64,000 nt of DNA from Caldicellulosiruptor obsidiansis OB47 (GCF_000145215.1 NC_014392.1:1248001-1312000); one strand, 5' to 3'; shown: positions 12,449 through 26,596, counted from the first letter of the stretch. Notes: generated by a model from the letters alone, not told the origin. Made by a program: numbers and translations.

Positions 12449-13271
12449 TATTATATATTTTATTATCAATTAGCTTGAAATTAAATCTTATCGAATAAGC
12501 GTGAAGAAGCAAGGGAGTATTTTGTGTTTTTTGTTCGCCGTAAATATAGTCCCCTACAATCGGATGACCAATTGATGATAAGTGAACTCTTAGCTGATGT
12601 GTTCTGCCTGTTATCGGTTTTAACTTTAACAGTGTGAAGTTTTCAAAACAGTCAATAACTTCATAGTAGGTGGAAGCAAAACTGCCATCTTGATGAATTT
12701 CTCTTTTAATTCCATCCTGCGAACGTTTGATGGGTTTTTCAATAAGCCCGCTTTTTTTTGTAAGTCTTCCGTGAACAATTGCAATGTATGTCTTTTCGAC
12801 TTGCCTTTTTTCAAACTCACGTGAGACGATGCTGTGAAAGTAAGAGTTTTTAGCAAATACAACTATCCCTGAAGTCTCTTTATCTAACCTGTTTATTATG
12901 TGTGAAGTGAGGTTCTTAGAATTTAAATAATATTCAACATAGTTTGCGATGGTATCAGAATAATGTCCTTTAGATGGATGTGAAGGAAGACCGGAAGGTT
13001 TGTTTACAAATAAAAAGAAGTTGTCCTCATACAATATGTCTATGCTACCTTCAACAGGAACTATGTTTGATTTGGAAGATATCAAATTAACTTCAATTAT
13101 GGCGTTTTCTTCTGGATATTGGTTGGTAGAATAGATTGGAGGAATAAATCTTATTTGACCATGTGCCTTTAACCTGCTCGTCAGTGTTGAAGAAAAAAAG
13201 AGCTTTTTTTGCAATATCTGTTTATATGTCATGTTCAAATCTTCTTTTTTGACCACATATATTAGCTTCAT
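12390..13271 (-). CDS. RluA-family pseudouridine synthase
   Basis: 293 residues. The catalytic motif is NRLDKETSGIVVFAKN, with the Asp that attacks the uridine ring, followed by the family motifs GRTHQLRVHLSSIGHPIVGD. An S4-like segment at the N-terminus (KKLFFSSTLTSRLKAHGQI) would bind RNA. The target uridine is unknown. Its 3' end runs 59 bases into the convergent aminotransferase gene, so both C-termini are read from the same DNA on opposite strands. Confidence 0.9.
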   Translation of the reverse strand: MKLIYVVKKEDLNMTYKQILQKKLFFSSTLTSRLKAHGQIRFIPPIYSTNQYPEENAIIEVNLISSKSNIVPVEGSIDILYEDNFFLFVNKPSGLPSHPSKGHYSDTIANYVEYYLNSKNLTSHIINRLDKETSGIVVFAKNSYFHSIVSREFEKRQVEKTYIAIVHGRLTKKSGLIEKPIKRSQDGIKREIHQDGSFASTYYEVIDCFENFTLLKLKPITGRTHQLRVHLSSIGHPIVGDYIYGEQKTQNTPLLLHAYSIRFNFKLIDNKIYNITSPLPHYFYEFAGRHLEF

Positions 13272-13392
13272 AGTGTTTTTTCATCCTTCCTGTTAAAATT
13301 TTTTAACATATGATATGATAATTTATTGAGGGTATCGCTCGCTATCATTTTTAAAACAATTATATCACAAAACAATAGAGGTGATATGCTCT

Positions 13393-14295
13393 ATGGCATT
13401 TAAATCTGGATTTGTTGCGTTAATTGGTCGTCCTAACGTTGGTAAATCTACTCTTCTGAACTACCTCGTTGGTAAAAAAATCTCTATTATTTCTCCTAAA
13501 CCGCAAACAACCAGAAATAGTATAAAAGGTATTCTAACGTTAGAAGATGCTCAGATTATATTCATCGACACACCAGGTGTTCATCCTCCAAAGAATAAGC
13601 TTGGCGAGTATATGGTAAAGGTATCTGAGAAGACTTTAAAAGAAGTAGATTTAATTTTGTATATTGTAGAAGCAATCGACAATGGAATTGGACCATGGGA
13701 TGAAGCAATAATAGAAAAATTAAAGGATGTGGAGACTCCAAAGATTCTGGTTTTGAACAAATCTGACCTTGCTTCAAAAGAGAACGTAGAGATGTTGAAA
13801 AGTATTTTCTCCACAAAGCTGAATTTTGAATTTATAGTTGATATAGCGGCAATTAACGGTTACAATTGCGATCTACTTCTTAGCAGAATAAAGGAGTTGC
13901 TTCCAGAAGGGCCGAAGTATTATCTTGACGATATGACAACTGATGTGAGGGAAAGTTTTATTGTAGCAGAGATAATAAGAGAAAAGATTTTGCTTAATCT
14001 TTCTGAAGAAGTACCGCACGGCGTTGGAATTGCAATTGAGAGGTTTGCAGAGAGAGAAAACAAAGATATACTGGATATAGAGGCAATCATCTACTGTGAA
14101 AAAGATTCGCACAAAGCAATAATTATTGGTAAAGGGGGACAAATGCTTAAGAAAATTGGAATGCAAGCACGGGAAGAGCTTGAGATGATATTTGGAATGA
14201 AAGTAAATCTTCAGCTTTGGGTAAAAGTTAAGAAAAACTGGAGAGATGACATCTCTGCCATGAAAATGCTCGGTTATAACCTTAAAGAGGTCTGA
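13393..14295 (+). CDS. era: GTPase Era, ribosome assembly factor
   Basis: A GTG at 13381 is in frame, but GAGGTGAT (13378-13385) is correctly placed for the ATG at 13393, giving 300 residues ([20 protein letters not shown]). GTPase motifs G1 [10 protein letters not shown]3 DTPG and G4 NKSD are clear. The C-terminal KH domain contains [15 protein letters not shown]. Era binds the 3' end of 16S rRNA during 30S maturation. recO follows after 7 bases, an ancient gene pair. Confidence 0.97.
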   Translation: MAFKSGFVALIGRPNVGKSTLLNYLVGKKISIISPKPQTTRNSIKGILTLEDAQIIFIDTPGVHPPKNKLGEYMVKVSEKTLKEVDLILYIVEAIDNGIGPWDEAIIEKLKDVETPKILVLNKSDLASKENVEMLKSIFSTKLNFEFIVDIAAINGYNCDLLLSRIKELLPEGPKYYLDDMTTDVRESFIVAEIIREKILLNLSEEVPHGVGIAIERFAERENKDILDIEAIIYCEKDSHKAIIIGKGGQMLKKIGMQAREELEMIFGMKVNLQLWVKVKKNWRDDISAMKMLGYNLKEV

Positions 14296-14302
14296 GGAAT
14301 AG

Positions 14303-15037
14303 ATGAAATTAATTAAAACTAAAGGAATTGTGTTAAAAGAGATAAATTTTGAAGAGTCGAGCAAGATTTTGACTGTGTTCACGAGCGATTTTGGCAAAAT
14401 TCAAGTTTTGTCAAAAAATTGTAAAAGATTATTGAGTGTACTTTCTGCTGTGTCCCAGCCGCTTATGTACTGTGAATTTGTTATAAGAAAGACAAAAGAT
14501 ATATTCTCAATTTCATCAGCATCTGTAATTGAATCATTTTTTGAACTGTCTCAAGATGTAAATCTTGCAATTTATTCTGGATATCTTATTGAACTTGTTG
14601 ACAGTTTCTTGGAATTTGAACAGAAAAACGAAGATGTTTTAAGACTTCTTTTAAACTCCCTTTATCTTCTGAAAAAAGGCAAAGATCCTGAGGTAGTCAG
14701 TAGGATATTTGAAATAAAAATTTTAGTATATACAGGCTTTTTCCCTCAGTTTACCCAGTGTGTAAAGTGTCAGAGAAAAGACATTACAAGAGCGTTCTTT
14801 TCTTTCAAAAACAGTGGTCTTACTTGCGAAAAGTGCAAAGAAGAGAACGATATAGAAATTGAAATTGAAGTTGTAAAGAGTATTTTGGTTATTGCAGCAA
14901 CCAATTTGAAAAAGCTCAACAAGATTTCATTTGACAGGTCTTTGAATGACAAAATAAAGACCATAACGCTACCATATATTAAAGTGCTGCTGCAAACAGA
15001 CATCAAAATTCTTGATTTTTTTAAGTTTATACAATAA
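14303..15037 (+). CDS. recO: DNA repair protein RecO
   Basis: 244 residues with the N-terminal OB-fold start ([38 protein letters not shown]) and a four-cysteine zinc knuckle, CVKCQ...CEKCK, in the C-terminal half. RecO loads RecA on SSB-coated DNA together with RecR. It is cotranscribed with era. Confidence 0.95.
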   Translation: MKLIKTKGIVLKEINFEESSKILTVFTSDFGKIQVLSKNCKRLLSVLSAVSQPLMYCEFVIRKTKDIFSISSASVIESFFELSQDVNLAIYSGYLIELVDSFLEFEQKNEDVLRLLLNSLYLLKKGKDPEVVSRIFEIKILVYTGFFPQFTQCVKCQRKDITRAFFSFKNSGLTCEKCKEENDIEIEIEVVKSILVIAATNLKKLNKISFDRSLNDKIKTITLPYIKVLLQTDIKILDFFKFIQ

Positions 15038-15089
15038 AATAAATTCGACTTGTGATAAAAATAATAAGTTTGAAGGTGGTAAGAGCAAT

Positions 15090-16394
15090 ATGGTAACAAT
15101 GGATGAAATAGTTGCCCTTTGCAAACGTCGTGGATTTATATTCCAATCAAGCGAGATATATGGTGGACTCAATAGCTGCTGGGACTATGGTCCTCTTGGT
15201 GTAGAGATGAAAAATAACATAAAAAGACTGTGGTGGAAAGCAAACGTCCAGCTCAGAGACGATGTTGTGGGGCTTGACTCGAGCATCTTGATGAACCCAA
15301 AGGTATGGGAAGCAAGTGGGCACTTGAGTAATTTTGCCGACCCTATGGCTGACTGCAAGGTGTGCAAAAAAAGATGGAGAACAGATCAGTTACAAGAGTA
15401 CAAATGCCCTGAGTGCGGCGGTGAACTTACTGAGGCAAGGATGTTCAACCTTATGTTCAAAACATTTATGGGCCCTGTGGAGGACGAGTCGGCAGTAGTA
15501 TACTTGAGACCTGAAACAGCACAAGGTATTTTTGTAAACTTTGTAAACGTACAGCAGACCATGAGAAAAAAACTTCCTTTTGGGATTGCTCAGATTGGTA
15601 AGTCGTTCAGAAATGAAATCACGCCTGGTAACTTTATCTTCAGGACAAGAGAGTTTGAACAAATGGAAATCGAGTATTTTGTAAAACCAGGAACAGATGA
15701 TTACTGGCACAGACATTGGATTGACCAGAGAATAAACTGGTATTACAAACTGGGAATAAGAAAAGAAAACTTGAGAATTCGAGAACATGGTAAGAATGAA
15801 CTTGCACACTATGCAAAGGCGTGTGTGGATATTGAATATTTATTCCCAATGGGATGGTCTGAACTTGAAGGTATTGCTAACAGGACCGATTTTGACTTAA
15901 CGCAACATCAAAAATACAGTGGTGAAAACTTATCATATTTTGACGATGAGACAAAACAAAGGTATATTCCATATGTAATTGAGCCATCTGCGGGCGTAGA
16001 CAGGTCTTTACTTGCATTTTTGATTGATGCATATGAATACCAGCAGATTGATAAAGATGACTTCAGAGTGGTACTTCACCTTCATCCTGCGATTGCGCCT
16101 GTAAAAGCTGCTGTCTTCCCACTTTTAAAAAAAGAAGAGCTTGTAAAAAAAGCAAGGGAAATTTACAATGAGCTTAAATACAAGTGGATTGTTCAATATG
16201 ATGAGAGTGGTAGTATAGGTAAAAGATATAGACGCCAAGATGAGATTGGAACACCGTTCGGGATCACGGTAGATTATCAGACTTTAGAAGATGAAACTGT
16301 TACGATAAGAGATAGAGACACCATGGAGCAAGTAAGGGTGCATATAAAAGAGATAATTCCATACCTTGAAGAAAGAATCGAGGTAAAGTTTTAA
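15090..16394 (+). CDS. glyS: Glycyl-tRNA synthetase, single-chain (alpha2) type
   Basis: The frame is open from 15012, overlapping recO, but GAAGGTGGT (15072-15080) points to the ATG at 15090 and the standard N-terminus [19 protein letters not shown], giving 434 residues. Class II motifs are present ([35 protein letters not shown]). Two CxxC pairs (CKVC..CPEC, about 91-115) would bind zinc. It is the alpha2 type rather than the alpha2-beta2 bacterial type. It charges tRNA-Gly. Confidence 0.96.
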   Translation: MVTMDEIVALCKRRGFIFQSSEIYGGLNSCWDYGPLGVEMKNNIKRLWWKANVQLRDDVVGLDSSILMNPKVWEASGHLSNFADPMADCKVCKKRWRTDQLQEYKCPECGGELTEARMFNLMFKTFMGPVEDESAVVYLRPETAQGIFVNFVNVQQTMRKKLPFGIAQIGKSFRNEITPGNFIFRTREFEQMEIEYFVKPGTDDYWHRHWIDQRINWYYKLGIRKENLRIREHGKNELAHYAKACVDIEYLFPMGWSELEGIANRTDFDLTQHQKYSGENLSYFDDETKQRYIPYVIEPSAGVDRSLLAFLIDAYEYQQIDKDDFRVVLHLHPAIAPVKAAVFPLLKKEELVKKAREIYNELKYKWIVQYDESGSIGKRYRRQDEIGTPFGITVDYQTLEDETVTIRDRDTMEQVRVHIKEIIPYLEERIEVKF

Positions 16395-16404
16395 ACAAAA
16401 TATA

Positions 16405-16432
16405 TTCTCAAACTGCAAAAATATGCTATAAT
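16405..16432 (+). promoter_or_regulatory. Putative promoter of ppdK
   Basis: Extended -10 TGCTATAAT (16424-16432) with a weak -35 TTCTCA at 16405-16410 (16-base spacer). It lies 75 bases before the ppdK start, with AGGAGGGA at about 16493. Confidence 0.5.
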
Positions 16433-16506
16433 ATTTTATGTTGTAACATGCCAAGTTTCCTCTTTATATATTTTCCCTAATAAATTTCACATAGGAGGGA
16501 TTTTAA

Positions 16507-19158
16507 TTGAGCAAAAAGAAATACGTCTACATGTTCTATGAAGGCAACAAAGACATGAGAGAGCTTCTTGGCGGAAAAGGCGCGAATCTTGCTGAGATGA
16601 CAAATCTTGGACTTCCTGTTCCTCCTGGATTTACTGTCACAACAGAGGCTTGTACAAGATACTATGAAGAAGGCGAAAAGATAGCAGATGAGATTGTAGA
16701 AGAGATCTTTGAAAAACTTGCCGAACTTGAGAAGATCACAGGAAAGAAATTTGGTGATCCAACTAATCCACTTCTTGTTTCTGTTCGAAGCGGTGCAAGA
16801 GTTTCAATGCCAGGTATGATGGATACAATCCTCAACCTTGGTATCAATGATGAAGTTGTTAAAGGCTTAGCAGAACTTACAAATAATGAGAGGTTTGCAT
16901 ACGACTCATATAGAAGATTCATTCAGATGTTCTCTGACGTTGTTATGGGCATTGAAAAGAATAAGTTTGAAAAGATACTTGATGAAGTCAAAGAAAAGTA
17001 TGGTGCAAAATATGATACAGATTTGACAGCTGAGCATTTAAAAGAGGTTGTTGTAAAGTACAAAGAGCTTTACAAAGCCGAAAAAGGTGAAGATTTTCCA
17101 CAAGACCCCAAAGTTCAACTCTTAGAAGCAGTAAAAGCTGTTTTCAGGTCTTGGAACAACCCAAGAGCTATTGTATACAGAAGACTTAACGAGATTCCGC
17201 ATGATTGGGGAACAGCTGTAAACGTTCAGATGATGGCATATGGTAACATGGGCAACGACTCTGGTACAGGTGTTGCGTTTACAAGAAATCCTGCAACAGG
17301 TGAAAAAGAGCTGTATGGCGAGTTCTTGATGAACGCACAGGGTGAAGATGTTGTTGCAGGTATCAGAACACCACAGCCAATTTCTGCTTTAAAAGAGACA
17401 ATGCCAGAAGTTTACCAGCAGCTTGCTGACATTGCAAAGAAGCTTGAAACATATTATAAAGATATGCAAGATATGGAGTTCACAATTGAAAGAGGCAAAC
17501 TCTATATGCTTCAGACAAGAAATGGTAAGAGAACTGCACAAGCAGCGCTCAAGATTGCAGTTGATATGGTAGAGGAAGGTCTTATTACGAAAGAAGAGGC
17601 AATGTTAAAAGTTGACCCCAAACAGCTTGATACACTACTTCACCCGACATTTGAACCGGATGCGCTCAAAGCTGCAAAACCAATTGCAAAAGGTCTTCCT
17701 GCATCACCTGGTGCTGCAACAGGTAAGATTTATTTCACAGCTGAAGAAGCAAAAGCTGCTGTTGAAAGAGGAGAAAAGAAGGTTATTCTTGTTAGAACAG
17801 AGACATCTCCAGAGGACATTGAAGGTATGGTAGCAGCTCAGGGTATTTTGACATCAAGAGGCGGTATGACCTCACATGCTGCAGTTGTTGCAAGAGGTAT
17901 GGGTAAATGCTGTGTTGCAGGATGTGGCGACATTAACATAAACGAAGAAGAGAAATATTTCACAACACCCGATGGAAAAGTTTATCGTGAAGGGGATTGG
18001 ATTTCACTTGACGGTTCAACAGGATACGTATACGCTGGTGAGCTTCCAACAAAAGAGCCAGAGCTCACAGGTTATTTTGCAACATTTATGCAATGGGCTG
18101 ACGAGATAAGAAGATTAAAGGTGAGAGCAAACGCAGATACTCCAAGAGACGCTGCACAGGCAAGGAAGTTTGGTGCAGAGGGTATTGGTCTTTGCAGAAC
18201 AGAGCATATGTTCTTTGAAGAAGATAGAATTCCTGCAATGAGAGAGATGATTGTTGCAAGAACAGAAGAGCAGAGAAGAAAAGCTCTTGAGAAGCTCCTA
18301 CCAATGCAAAGAGGAGACTTTGAGGCACTGTTCAGAGAAATGAAAGGTTACCCTGTTACAATAAGACTTTTAGACCCACCACTCCATGAATTCTTGCCAA
18401 AAGAAGATGATGCTATAAGAGAACTTGCAGCACAAATGGGTATAACTTTTGAAGAACTTAAGGCAATTGTTCAGAGCTTGCACGAACTTAACCCCATGCT
18501 TGGACACAGAGGTTGCCGTTTGGCTGTAACATATCCTGAGATTGCTGAGATGCAGACAAGGGCTATTATCGAGGCAGCAATCAATGTAAAGAATGAAGGT
18601 ATTGATGTTGTTCCTGAGATAATGGTTCCTCTTGTTGGTGAGTTAAAAGAGCTCAAATATATTAAAGACATCATTGTAAAGACAGCTGAAAAAGTTATGG
18701 AAGAAAAAGGTGTTAAGATTGAATATAAAGTTGGTACAATGATAGAAGTACCTCGTGCTGCACTTACAGCTGACGAGATTGCAAAAGAAGCTGAGTTCTT
18801 CTCATTTGGTACAAATGACTTGACTCAGATGACATTTGGTTTTTCAAGAGACGATATTGGTAAGTTCTTAAATGACTACTTTGAAAAGAAAATATTCGAA
18901 ACAGATCCATTTGCAAGACTTGACGAAAAAGGTGTTGGCAAACTCATTAAGATGGCTGCAGAACTTGGAAGAGCAACAAGACCTGATATTAAACTTGGTA
19001 TTTGTGGTGAGCATGGCGGTGATCCATCCAGCATAGAGTTCTGCCACAACGCAGGACTTGACTATGTATCATGTTCACCGTTCAGAGTACCAATCGCAAG
19101 ACTTGCTGCAGCTCAGGCTCAAGTAAAATCGAAAATGAAGGCATTTATTGATAAATAA
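16507..19158 (+). CDS. ppdK: Pyruvate, phosphate dikinase
   Basis: 883 residues from a TTG start 7 bases after AGGAGGGA. The N-terminal nucleotide-binding domain begins with [10 protein letters not shown]. The swivelling phosphohistidine domain has [22 protein letters not shown] (His near residue 455). The C-terminal PEP/pyruvate barrel has [17 protein letters not shown] and the catalytic Cys in [10 protein letters not shown]. It interconverts ATP, Pi and pyruvate with AMP, PPi and PEP. Beside the glycolytic operon it may run in the glycolytic direction using PPi, or supply PEP. Confidence 0.97.
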   Translation: MSKKKYVYMFYEGNKDMRELLGGKGANLAEMTNLGLPVPPGFTVTTEACTRYYEEGEKIADEIVEEIFEKLAELEKITGKKFGDPTNPLLVSVRSGARVSMPGMMDTILNLGINDEVVKGLAELTNNERFAYDSYRRFIQMFSDVVMGIEKNKFEKILDEVKEKYGAKYDTDLTAEHLKEVVVKYKELYKAEKGEDFPQDPKVQLLEAVKAVFRSWNNPRAIVYRRLNEIPHDWGTAVNVQMMAYGNMGNDSGTGVAFTRNPATGEKELYGEFLMNAQGEDVVAGIRTPQPISALKETMPEVYQQLADIAKKLETYYKDMQDMEFTIERGKLYMLQTRNGKRTAQAALKIAVDMVEEGLITKEEAMLKVDPKQLDTLLHPTFEPDALKAAKPIAKGLPASPGAATGKIYFTAEEAKAAVERGEKKVILVRTETSPEDIEGMVAAQGILTSRGGMTSHAAVVARGMGKCCVAGCGDININEEEKYFTTPDGKVYREGDWISLDGSTGYVYAGELPTKEPELTGYFATFMQWADEIRRLKVRANADTPRDAAQARKFGAEGIGLCRTEHMFFEEDRIPAMREMIVARTEEQRRKALEKLLPMQRGDFEALFREMKGYPVTIRLLDPPLHEFLPKEDDAIRELAAQMGITFEELKAIVQSLHELNPMLGHRGCRLAVTYPEIAEMQTRAIIEAAINVKNEGIDVVPEIMVPLVGELKELKYIKDIIVKTAEKVMEEKGVKIEYKVGTMIEVPRAALTADEIAKEAEFFSFGTNDLTQMTFGFSRDDIGKFLNDYFEKKIFETDPFARLDEKGVGKLIKMAAELGRATRPDIKLGICGEHGGDPSSIEFCHNAGLDYVSCSPFRVPIARLAAAQAQVKSKMKAFIDK

Positions 19159-19185
19159 GATTATTAAAAGATTTATTAAAAGATG

Positions 19186-19225
19186 AGCAGAAGGAGGCAA
19201 AAAAATGTCTCCTTCTGCTTTTTTT
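19186..19225 (+). terminator. Terminator after ppdK
   Basis: AGCAGAAGGAG (19186-19196) pairs with CTCCTTCTGCT (19209-19219), a perfect 11-bp stem, followed by a run of T to 19225. It separates ppdK from the cggR promoter. Confidence 0.92.
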
Positions 19226-19237
19226 GTATGTATACAC

Positions 19238-19309
19238 TTGAATGGAAATAGAAAAATGGTATAATATTATTTGGGACTAAAAATCATGATATATGGATAA
19301 ATTTGTCCC
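19238..19309 (+). promoter_or_regulatory. cggR promoter with CggR-like inverted repeat
   Basis: TTGAAT (19238-19243), 16-base spacer, TATAAT (19260-19265). GGGAC (19273-19277) lies at the expected transcription start and its inverse GTCCC (19305-19309) lies inside the first codons of cggR. The Bacillus CggR operator is also built of GGGAC/GTCC half-sites downstream of the promoter, so autorepression is a reasonable inference. Confidence 0.6.
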
Positions 19310-20351
19310 GCTGGAGAATGAGAGAGTTATGGAAAGTTATTTTGAATCTATAAAGAAAATTGCTCCTGAAATTGCTGAAATTATTGAAAGAAGATATGAG
19401 ATTCTCAAAAATATTAGTTATTATCAACCAATTGGTCGAAGAGTTCTTGCAGAAAAGCTCGGTCTCACTGAAAGAATTGTTAGAAATGAAATAGACATAT
19501 TGAGAAATTTAGGACTCATAAATGTAACTGAAAACGGAACGTTTTTAACAAATGAAGGCAAAGAGATTCTTGAAAAACTTTCTAACATAGTATATGATAT
19601 AAAGGGATTAGAAGATGTAAAGGCAAGGGTAAAAGAGATTTTAAAAGCAAAGGATGTATATGTTGTCCCGGGAGACGCTGATTTAAACCCTTATGTACTA
19701 AAAGAAATTGGAATTTTGGCAAGTAAAGTTATCTTTTCATTGATAGAAGATGTAAAGATAATTGCTGTAACAGGTGGGCAAACTGTAAAAGAGGTTGTGG
19801 ATAGCTTTCCAACATGTTCTTTTAAAGACATATTGGTTGTTCCAGCAAGAGGCGGGATAGGTCAGGAAGTTGAAAAACAGGCAAATACACTTGCGGCAAG
19901 TCTGGCAAAAAAGATAAATGGTAGTTATAAGCTTCTTCATCTACCTGATACAATGGATGAAGAGATTTACAATCTTCTGATTAAAAAAGAAGAGGTTCAA
20001 GAGGTTCTAAACGATATTAACAACGCAGATATGCTTGTATTTGGAATAGGAAATGCAATTGAAATGGCAAAGAGAAGAAAATTGAGCCAGGATATGATAG
20101 AAAAACTCAAAAAGGTTGGAGCAATTGGTGAAATATTTGGGTATTATTTTGACAAAGCTGGTAGGATTGTGTATTCAACCACTACAATAGGTATAAAACT
20201 CGAAAAAATAAAAAACATTAAATATATGATAGGAGTTGCAGGAGGTTCACACAAAGCAGAGGCAATTTTATCGCTTGGAGAGATAAAAAACAATACCATA
20301 TTTGTTATTGACGAAGGGATAGCTAAAAAGATTATGAGTTTAGAAAAGTAA
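19293..20351 (+). CDS. cggR: Central glycolytic gene regulator CggR (SorC family)
   Basis: 352 residues. A winged HTH lies at about 45-85 (PIGRRVLAEKLGLTERIVRNEIDILRNLGLI), and the rest is the SorC sugar-phosphate-binding domain. In Bacillus, CggR represses the gapA operon and is released by fructose-1,6-bisphosphate. Here it is directly ahead of gapA, pgk-tpi, gpmI and eno, the same arrangement. No strong ribosome site is seen, suggesting low translation as suits a repressor. Confidence 0.93.
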   Translation: MDKFVPLENERVMESYFESIKKIAPEIAEIIERRYEILKNISYYQPIGRRVLAEKLGLTERIVRNEIDILRNLGLINVTENGTFLTNEGKEILEKLSNIVYDIKGLEDVKARVKEILKAKDVYVVPGDADLNPYVLKEIGILASKVIFSLIEDVKIIAVTGGQTVKEVVDSFPTCSFKDILVVPARGGIGQEVEKQANTLAASLAKKINGSYKLLHLPDTMDEEIYNLLIKKEEVQEVLNDINNADMLVFGIGNAIEMAKRRKLSQDMIEKLKKVGAIGEIFGYYFDKAGRIVYSTTTIGIKLEKIKNIKYMIGVAGGSHKAEAILSLGEIKNNTIFVIDEGIAKKIMSLEK

Positions 20352-20365
20352 AGATAAAGGCAAAA

Positions 20366-20396
20366 ACACTGCAAGAGCAAATAGCTTTTGCAGTGT
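20366..20396 (+). other. Strong intercistronic hairpin between cggR and gapA
   Basis: ACACTGCAAGAGC (20366-20378) pairs with GCTTTTGCAGTGT (20384-20396): 13 pairs with one G-U and a 5-base loop. It is followed by A-rich sequence, not T, so on this strand it is not a terminator. A protective 5' hairpin for a processed gapA mRNA, like the processing between cggR and gapA in Bacillus, is the likely role. Confidence 0.65.
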
Positions 20397-20426
20397 AAAA
20401 ATAAAAAAATAACGAAGGGATGGTAG

Positions 20427-21446
<1,020 letters not shown>

Positions 21447-21468
21447 TTTTAAATTAAAATAAGCTGAA

Positions 21469-21521
21469 AAGACTGGTCCGGGAAAGAGAGTACAAAAGCG
21501 AATATCTTCCGGACCAGTCTT
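21469..21521 (+). other. Strong intercistronic hairpin between gapA and pgk-tpi
   Basis: AAGACTGGTCCGG (21469-21481) and CCGGACCAGTCTT (21509-21521) form a perfect 13-bp stem with a 27-base loop. No T-run follows. It sits 35 bases before the pgk start and probably marks mRNA processing or differential stability inside the operon. Confidence 0.65.
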
Positions 21522-21555
21522 GATTTGAAAAATATATTTTGGGGTGATTGGAACA

Positions 21556-23508
21556 ATGCCTAAGCTAAATAAGAAGACCATAAGAGATATAGATGTTGCC
21601 GGTAAAAGGGTTCTTGTGAGGGTTGACTTTAATGTTCCTCAAGATGAAAATGGCAATATCACTGACGATAGAAGAATAAGAGAGGCTCTTCCTACAATAA
21701 AGTATCTCATTGACCACAACGCAAAGGTAATTTTAGTATCCCATTTGGGAAGACCGAAGGGCAAATTTGACCCGAAATACTCGATGGCTCCTGTTGCAAA
21801 AAGACTTTCTGAGCTTCTCGGCAAGGAAGTTGTTCTTGCAAAAGACGTTATAGGCGATGATGCAAAAAAGTGTGTTGAACAGATGAAAGAAGGAGATGTA
21901 GTTCTTCTTGAAAATGTCAGATTTCACAAAGAGGAAGAGGAAAATGATAGAGAATTTGCAAAGGCGTTAGCATCTCTTGCAGACATTTATGTAAACGATG
22001 CATTTGGTACAGCTCACAGAGCACATGCATCAACAGCAGGTGTTGCAGAGTTCTTACCAGCAGTTGCTGGGTTCTTAATGGAAAAAGAGATAGAAATGCT
22101 TGGCAATGCTCTTGCAAATCCGCAAAGACCTTTTGTTGCAATCTTGGGTGGCGCAAAAGTTTCTGACAAGATTGGGGTTATTACAAATCTTCTTGAAAAG
22201 GTTGATAGCCTCTTAATTGGCGGTGCAATGGCTTATACCTTCTTGAAAGCGAAAGGATATAAAATCGGGAAGTCAAAATGTGAAGATGACAAGCTTGATG
22301 TTGCAAGAGAGATAATGAAAAAGGCAGAGGAAAAAGGAGTAAACCTTCTTTTGCCTGTTGGAAGCATAGTAGCAAAAGAATTTAAAAATGATACAGAGTT
22401 TATGTATGTACCATCAGATGCAATGCCAGACGATATGATGGGTATGGACATAGGAAATACTACAATTGAGCTATTCTCCAAGGAGATAAAGAAGGCAAAG
22501 ACAATTGTTTGGAACGGACCAATGGGTGTATTTGAATTTCCAAACTTTGCAAAGGGAACAGAAGCTATCGCAAGAGCTGTTGCTGAGGCTGTTGAAGAAA
22601 ATGGTGCAATTGCAATTATCGGTGGTGGCGACTCTGCAGCTGCTGTCGAAAAACTTGGGTTTGCTGATAAGATGACACATATCTCAACAGGTGGCGGTGC
22701 TTCATTAGAGTTCTTGGAAGGTAAAGTTTTACCAGGTATTGCATGTCTTCTTGATAAAAATCCAAGGAAGAAGATAATCGCAGCAAACTGGAAGATGAAC
22801 AAAACTCCACAAGAAGCAAAAGAGTTTGTTGAAGAGCTGAAGAAGTATATTGATGATGTGCAGGCAGAAGTAGTTATCTGTGCTCCATCAATTCTTGTTC
22901 CTTATGTCAAAGAAGCAATAGAAGGAACAAATATAAAACTCGGAACACAAAACATGTTCTATGAAGAAAAAGGTGCATATACAGGTGAGATCTCCGGTCC
23001 AATGTTAAAGGAAGTTGGAGTTGAGTATGTGGTAATTGGTCACTCTGAAAGAAGGCAGTACTTTGGTGAAACAGACGAAATTGTGAACAAAAAAGTTCTG
23101 GCAGCGCTGAAATTTGGTATAAAACCTATTGTATGTGTCGGTGAGACTTTAAAGCAAAGAGAATATGGTATTACTGACGAACTTGTAAGACTTCAAGTAA
23201 AGATTGCACTGAATGGTGTTTCTAAAGAAGACGTTGAAAAGGTTGTCATTGCATATGAGCCTATCTGGGCAATAGGTACAGGCAAGAATGCAACACCTGA
23301 AGAGGCAAATAGAGTAATTGGGGTTATCAGAAATGTAATTGCAGAGATGTACGATGAAGATACTGCGCAAAAGGTTAGAATCCAGTATGGTGGTAGTGTA
23401 AACTCTGCAAATTCAGCAGAGATTTTCAATATGCCAGAGATTGATGGAGGATTAGTTGGCGGTGCAAGCCTTAATGCTCAGGAATTTGCAAAGATATTAC
23501 ACTACTAA
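21556..23508 (+). CDS. pgk-tpiA: Bifunctional phosphoglycerate kinase / triosephosphate isomerase fusion
   Basis: One uninterrupted frame of 650 residues from the ATG at 21556 (GGGGTGA is 8 bases upstream; the in-frame GTG at 21544 is part of that site). PGK spans about 1-400: [35 protein letters not shown] begins near 405 with AANWKMNK and carries the catalytic His in [13 protein letters not shown] and Glu in [12 protein letters not shown]. The linker is only about ten residues (LLDKNPRKK). Such fusions are known from Thermotoga. The two steps bracket gapA, so the fusion links both flanks of its reaction. Confidence 0.97.
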   Translation: MPKLNKKTIRDIDVAGKRVLVRVDFNVPQDENGNITDDRRIREALPTIKYLIDHNAKVILVSHLGRPKGKFDPKYSMAPVAKRLSELLGKEVVLAKDVIGDDAKKCVEQMKEGDVVLLENVRFHKEEEENDREFAKALASLADIYVNDAFGTAHRAHASTAGVAEFLPAVAGFLMEKEIEMLGNALANPQRPFVAILGGAKVSDKIGVITNLLEKVDSLLIGGAMAYTFLKAKGYKIGKSKCEDDKLDVAREIMKKAEEKGVNLLLPVGSIVAKEFKNDTEFMYVPSDAMPDDMMGMDIGNTTIELFSKEIKKAKTIVWNGPMGVFEFPNFAKGTEAIARAVAEAVEENGAIAIIGGGDSAAAVEKLGFADKMTHISTGGGASLEFLEGKVLPGIACLLDKNPRKKIIAANWKMNKTPQEAKEFVEELKKYIDDVQAEVVICAPSILVPYVKEAIEGTNIKLGTQNMFYEEKGAYTGEISGPMLKEVGVEYVVIGHSERRQYFGETDEIVNKKVLAALKFGIKPIVCVGETLKQREYGITDELVRLQVKIALNGVSKEDVEKVVIAYEPIWAIGTGKNATPEEANRVIGVIRNVIAEMYDEDTAQKVRIQYGGSVNSANSAEIFNMPEIDGGLVGGASLNAQEFAKILHY

Positions 23509-23532
23509 TTATGGCAAGTAAAGGGGAATAAG

Positions 23533-25071
23533 ATGATGAAAAAGCCTGTTGTTCTTATCATTATGGATGGTTGGGGTTACAACCCAAAGCAAGAAGGGAA
23601 TGCAGTTGCTTTGGGTAAGACCCCCAACCTTGATTATTACGAAAAGAATTACCCATATACCTTGATTGGTAGCAGTGGCATGGACGTTGGTCTTCCTGAG
23701 GGTCAGATGGGAAATTCTGAGGTAGGTCATCTTAATTTGGGTGCTGGGAGAATTGTGTATCAGGAGTTTACAAGGATAACAAAGTCAATTAAAGACGGTG
23801 ACTTTTTCAAAAAAGAAGAGTTTTTAATGGCAATAGAGAATTGCAAAAAATATAACTCTTCTCTTCATCTGATGGGGCTTTTATCAGATGGTGGTGTGCA
23901 CAGTCATAACACTCACCTTTATGCGCTTTTGGAGCTTGCAAAGAGACACAATTTTGATAAAGTATATATTCATTGCTTTTTAGATGGACGAGATGTTCCA
24001 CCTTCGAGCGCAAAAATTTACATTGAAGAACTTGAACAGAAGATAAAAGAAGTTGGTTGTGGTAAGATTGCAACAGTGATGGGCAGATACTATGCAATGG
24101 ACAGAGACAAAAGGTGGGAAAGAGTAGAAAAGGCTTACAATGCGATGGTTTTTGGTGAAGGAGAGTATGCAAACTCTGCATTGGAAGCTGTTGAGAAGTC
24201 ATATGAAAAAGGTAATACCGATGAGTTTGTAATTCCAACTGTCGTGCTTGAGAATGGCAAACCAACTGCAACCATAAATGAACACGACAGCATAATATTC
24301 TTCAACTTTAGACCTGATAGAGCACGACAAATCACAAGAGCATTTTGTGATGTTGAGTTTGACGGGTTTGAAAGGAAAAAGGGATATTTTGAAGTGTTCT
24401 TTGTATGCATGACCCAGTATGATGTGACAATAAAGAACTGTTATGTTGCATTCAAACCAGAGAACTTAACAAACACGTTGGGAGAATACCTCAGCAAGTT
24501 AGGGTTAAAACAACTTCGAATTGCTGAGACAGAAAAGTACGCTCATGTCACCTTCTTCTTCAACGGCGGTGTAGAAGTACCAAATGTCGGAGAAGACAGG
24601 GTTTTGGTACCATCACCGAAGGTTGCAACATATGACCTAAAACCTGAGATGAGCGCATATGAGGTAACAGAAGCTTTGCTTGAGAGGATAGAAAAAGATG
24701 AATATGATGTAATAATTTGCAACTATGCAAATGGTGACATGGTAGGGCACACAGGCATTTTAGAGGCTGCTATAAAGGCTGTTGAAGCTGTTGACAAGTG
24801 CATAGGAAAAGTTGTGGAGAAAGTGTTGCAAAAGGGCGGCGTTGCAATAATAACCGCTGACCACGGCAACTGTGAACAGATGATTGATTATGAGACAGGT
24901 GAGCCTCATACAGCTCATACAACAAATAAGGTGCCTTTGTATCTTGTTGGGTGTGGCAATGTTAAATTAAGAGATGACGGAATTTTAGCAGACATTGCTC
25001 CGACAATCTTAGACATCTTAGGGTTAGAAAAGCCTTCAGAGATGAAAGGAAGTTCGCTTATTATTAAATAA
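23533..25071 (+). CDS. gpmI: Cofactor-independent phosphoglycerate mutase
   Basis: 512 residues. Metal ligand Asp12 in IIMDGWG, nucleophile Ser62 in [12 protein letters not shown], and the C-terminal metal site in ADHGNCEQM. It isomerises 3- and 2-phosphoglycerate using two Mn ions. It lies 24 bases after pgk-tpi. Confidence 0.97.
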   Translation: MMKKPVVLIIMDGWGYNPKQEGNAVALGKTPNLDYYEKNYPYTLIGSSGMDVGLPEGQMGNSEVGHLNLGAGRIVYQEFTRITKSIKDGDFFKKEEFLMAIENCKKYNSSLHLMGLLSDGGVHSHNTHLYALLELAKRHNFDKVYIHCFLDGRDVPPSSAKIYIEELEQKIKEVGCGKIATVMGRYYAMDRDKRWERVEKAYNAMVFGEGEYANSALEAVEKSYEKGNTDEFVIPTVVLENGKPTATINEHDSIIFFNFRPDRARQITRAFCDVEFDGFERKKGYFEVFFVCMTQYDVTIKNCYVAFKPENLTNTLGEYLSKLGLKQLRIAETEKYAHVTFFFNGGVEVPNVGEDRVLVPSPKVATYDLKPEMSAYEVTEALLERIEKDEYDVIICNYANGDMVGHTGILEAAIKAVEAVDKCIGKVVEKVLQKGGVAIITADHGNCEQMIDYETGEPHTAHTTNKVPLYLVGCGNVKLRDDGILADIAPTILDILGLEKPSEMKGSSLIIK

Positions 25072-25115
25072 AATTATTATAGATACTGTTAAAAATCGTT
25101 TAAAGGGAGGAATAA

Positions 25116-26423
<1,308 letters not shown>

Positions 26424-26473
26424 CTCCACAAAAGTCCAAAGATAAGTTTTTGGATTCACAATGGAATAAAGAG

Positions 26474-26510
26474 AGAGGGAAAGTGTTGAACTTTCCCTCT
26501 TTTCATTTTA
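26474..26510 (+). terminator. Terminator after eno
   Basis: AGAGGGAAAG (26474-26483) and CTTTCCCTCT (26491-26500), a perfect 10-bp stem with a 7-base loop, then TTTCATTTTAT. Confidence 0.9.
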
Positions 26511-26596
26511 TAATATATTCAAATAGATTTTACTGTGAATTTTGTTTGAATCTTTTAGAAATCTTGTTGAAGTAAATTTTAAGGAGGTTTGGAAAG

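Noticed and set aside
22233..22802. Long minus-strand frame (189 codons) opposite pgk-tpi
   Set aside because: Composition reflects the codon bias of the highly expressed gene on the other strand.
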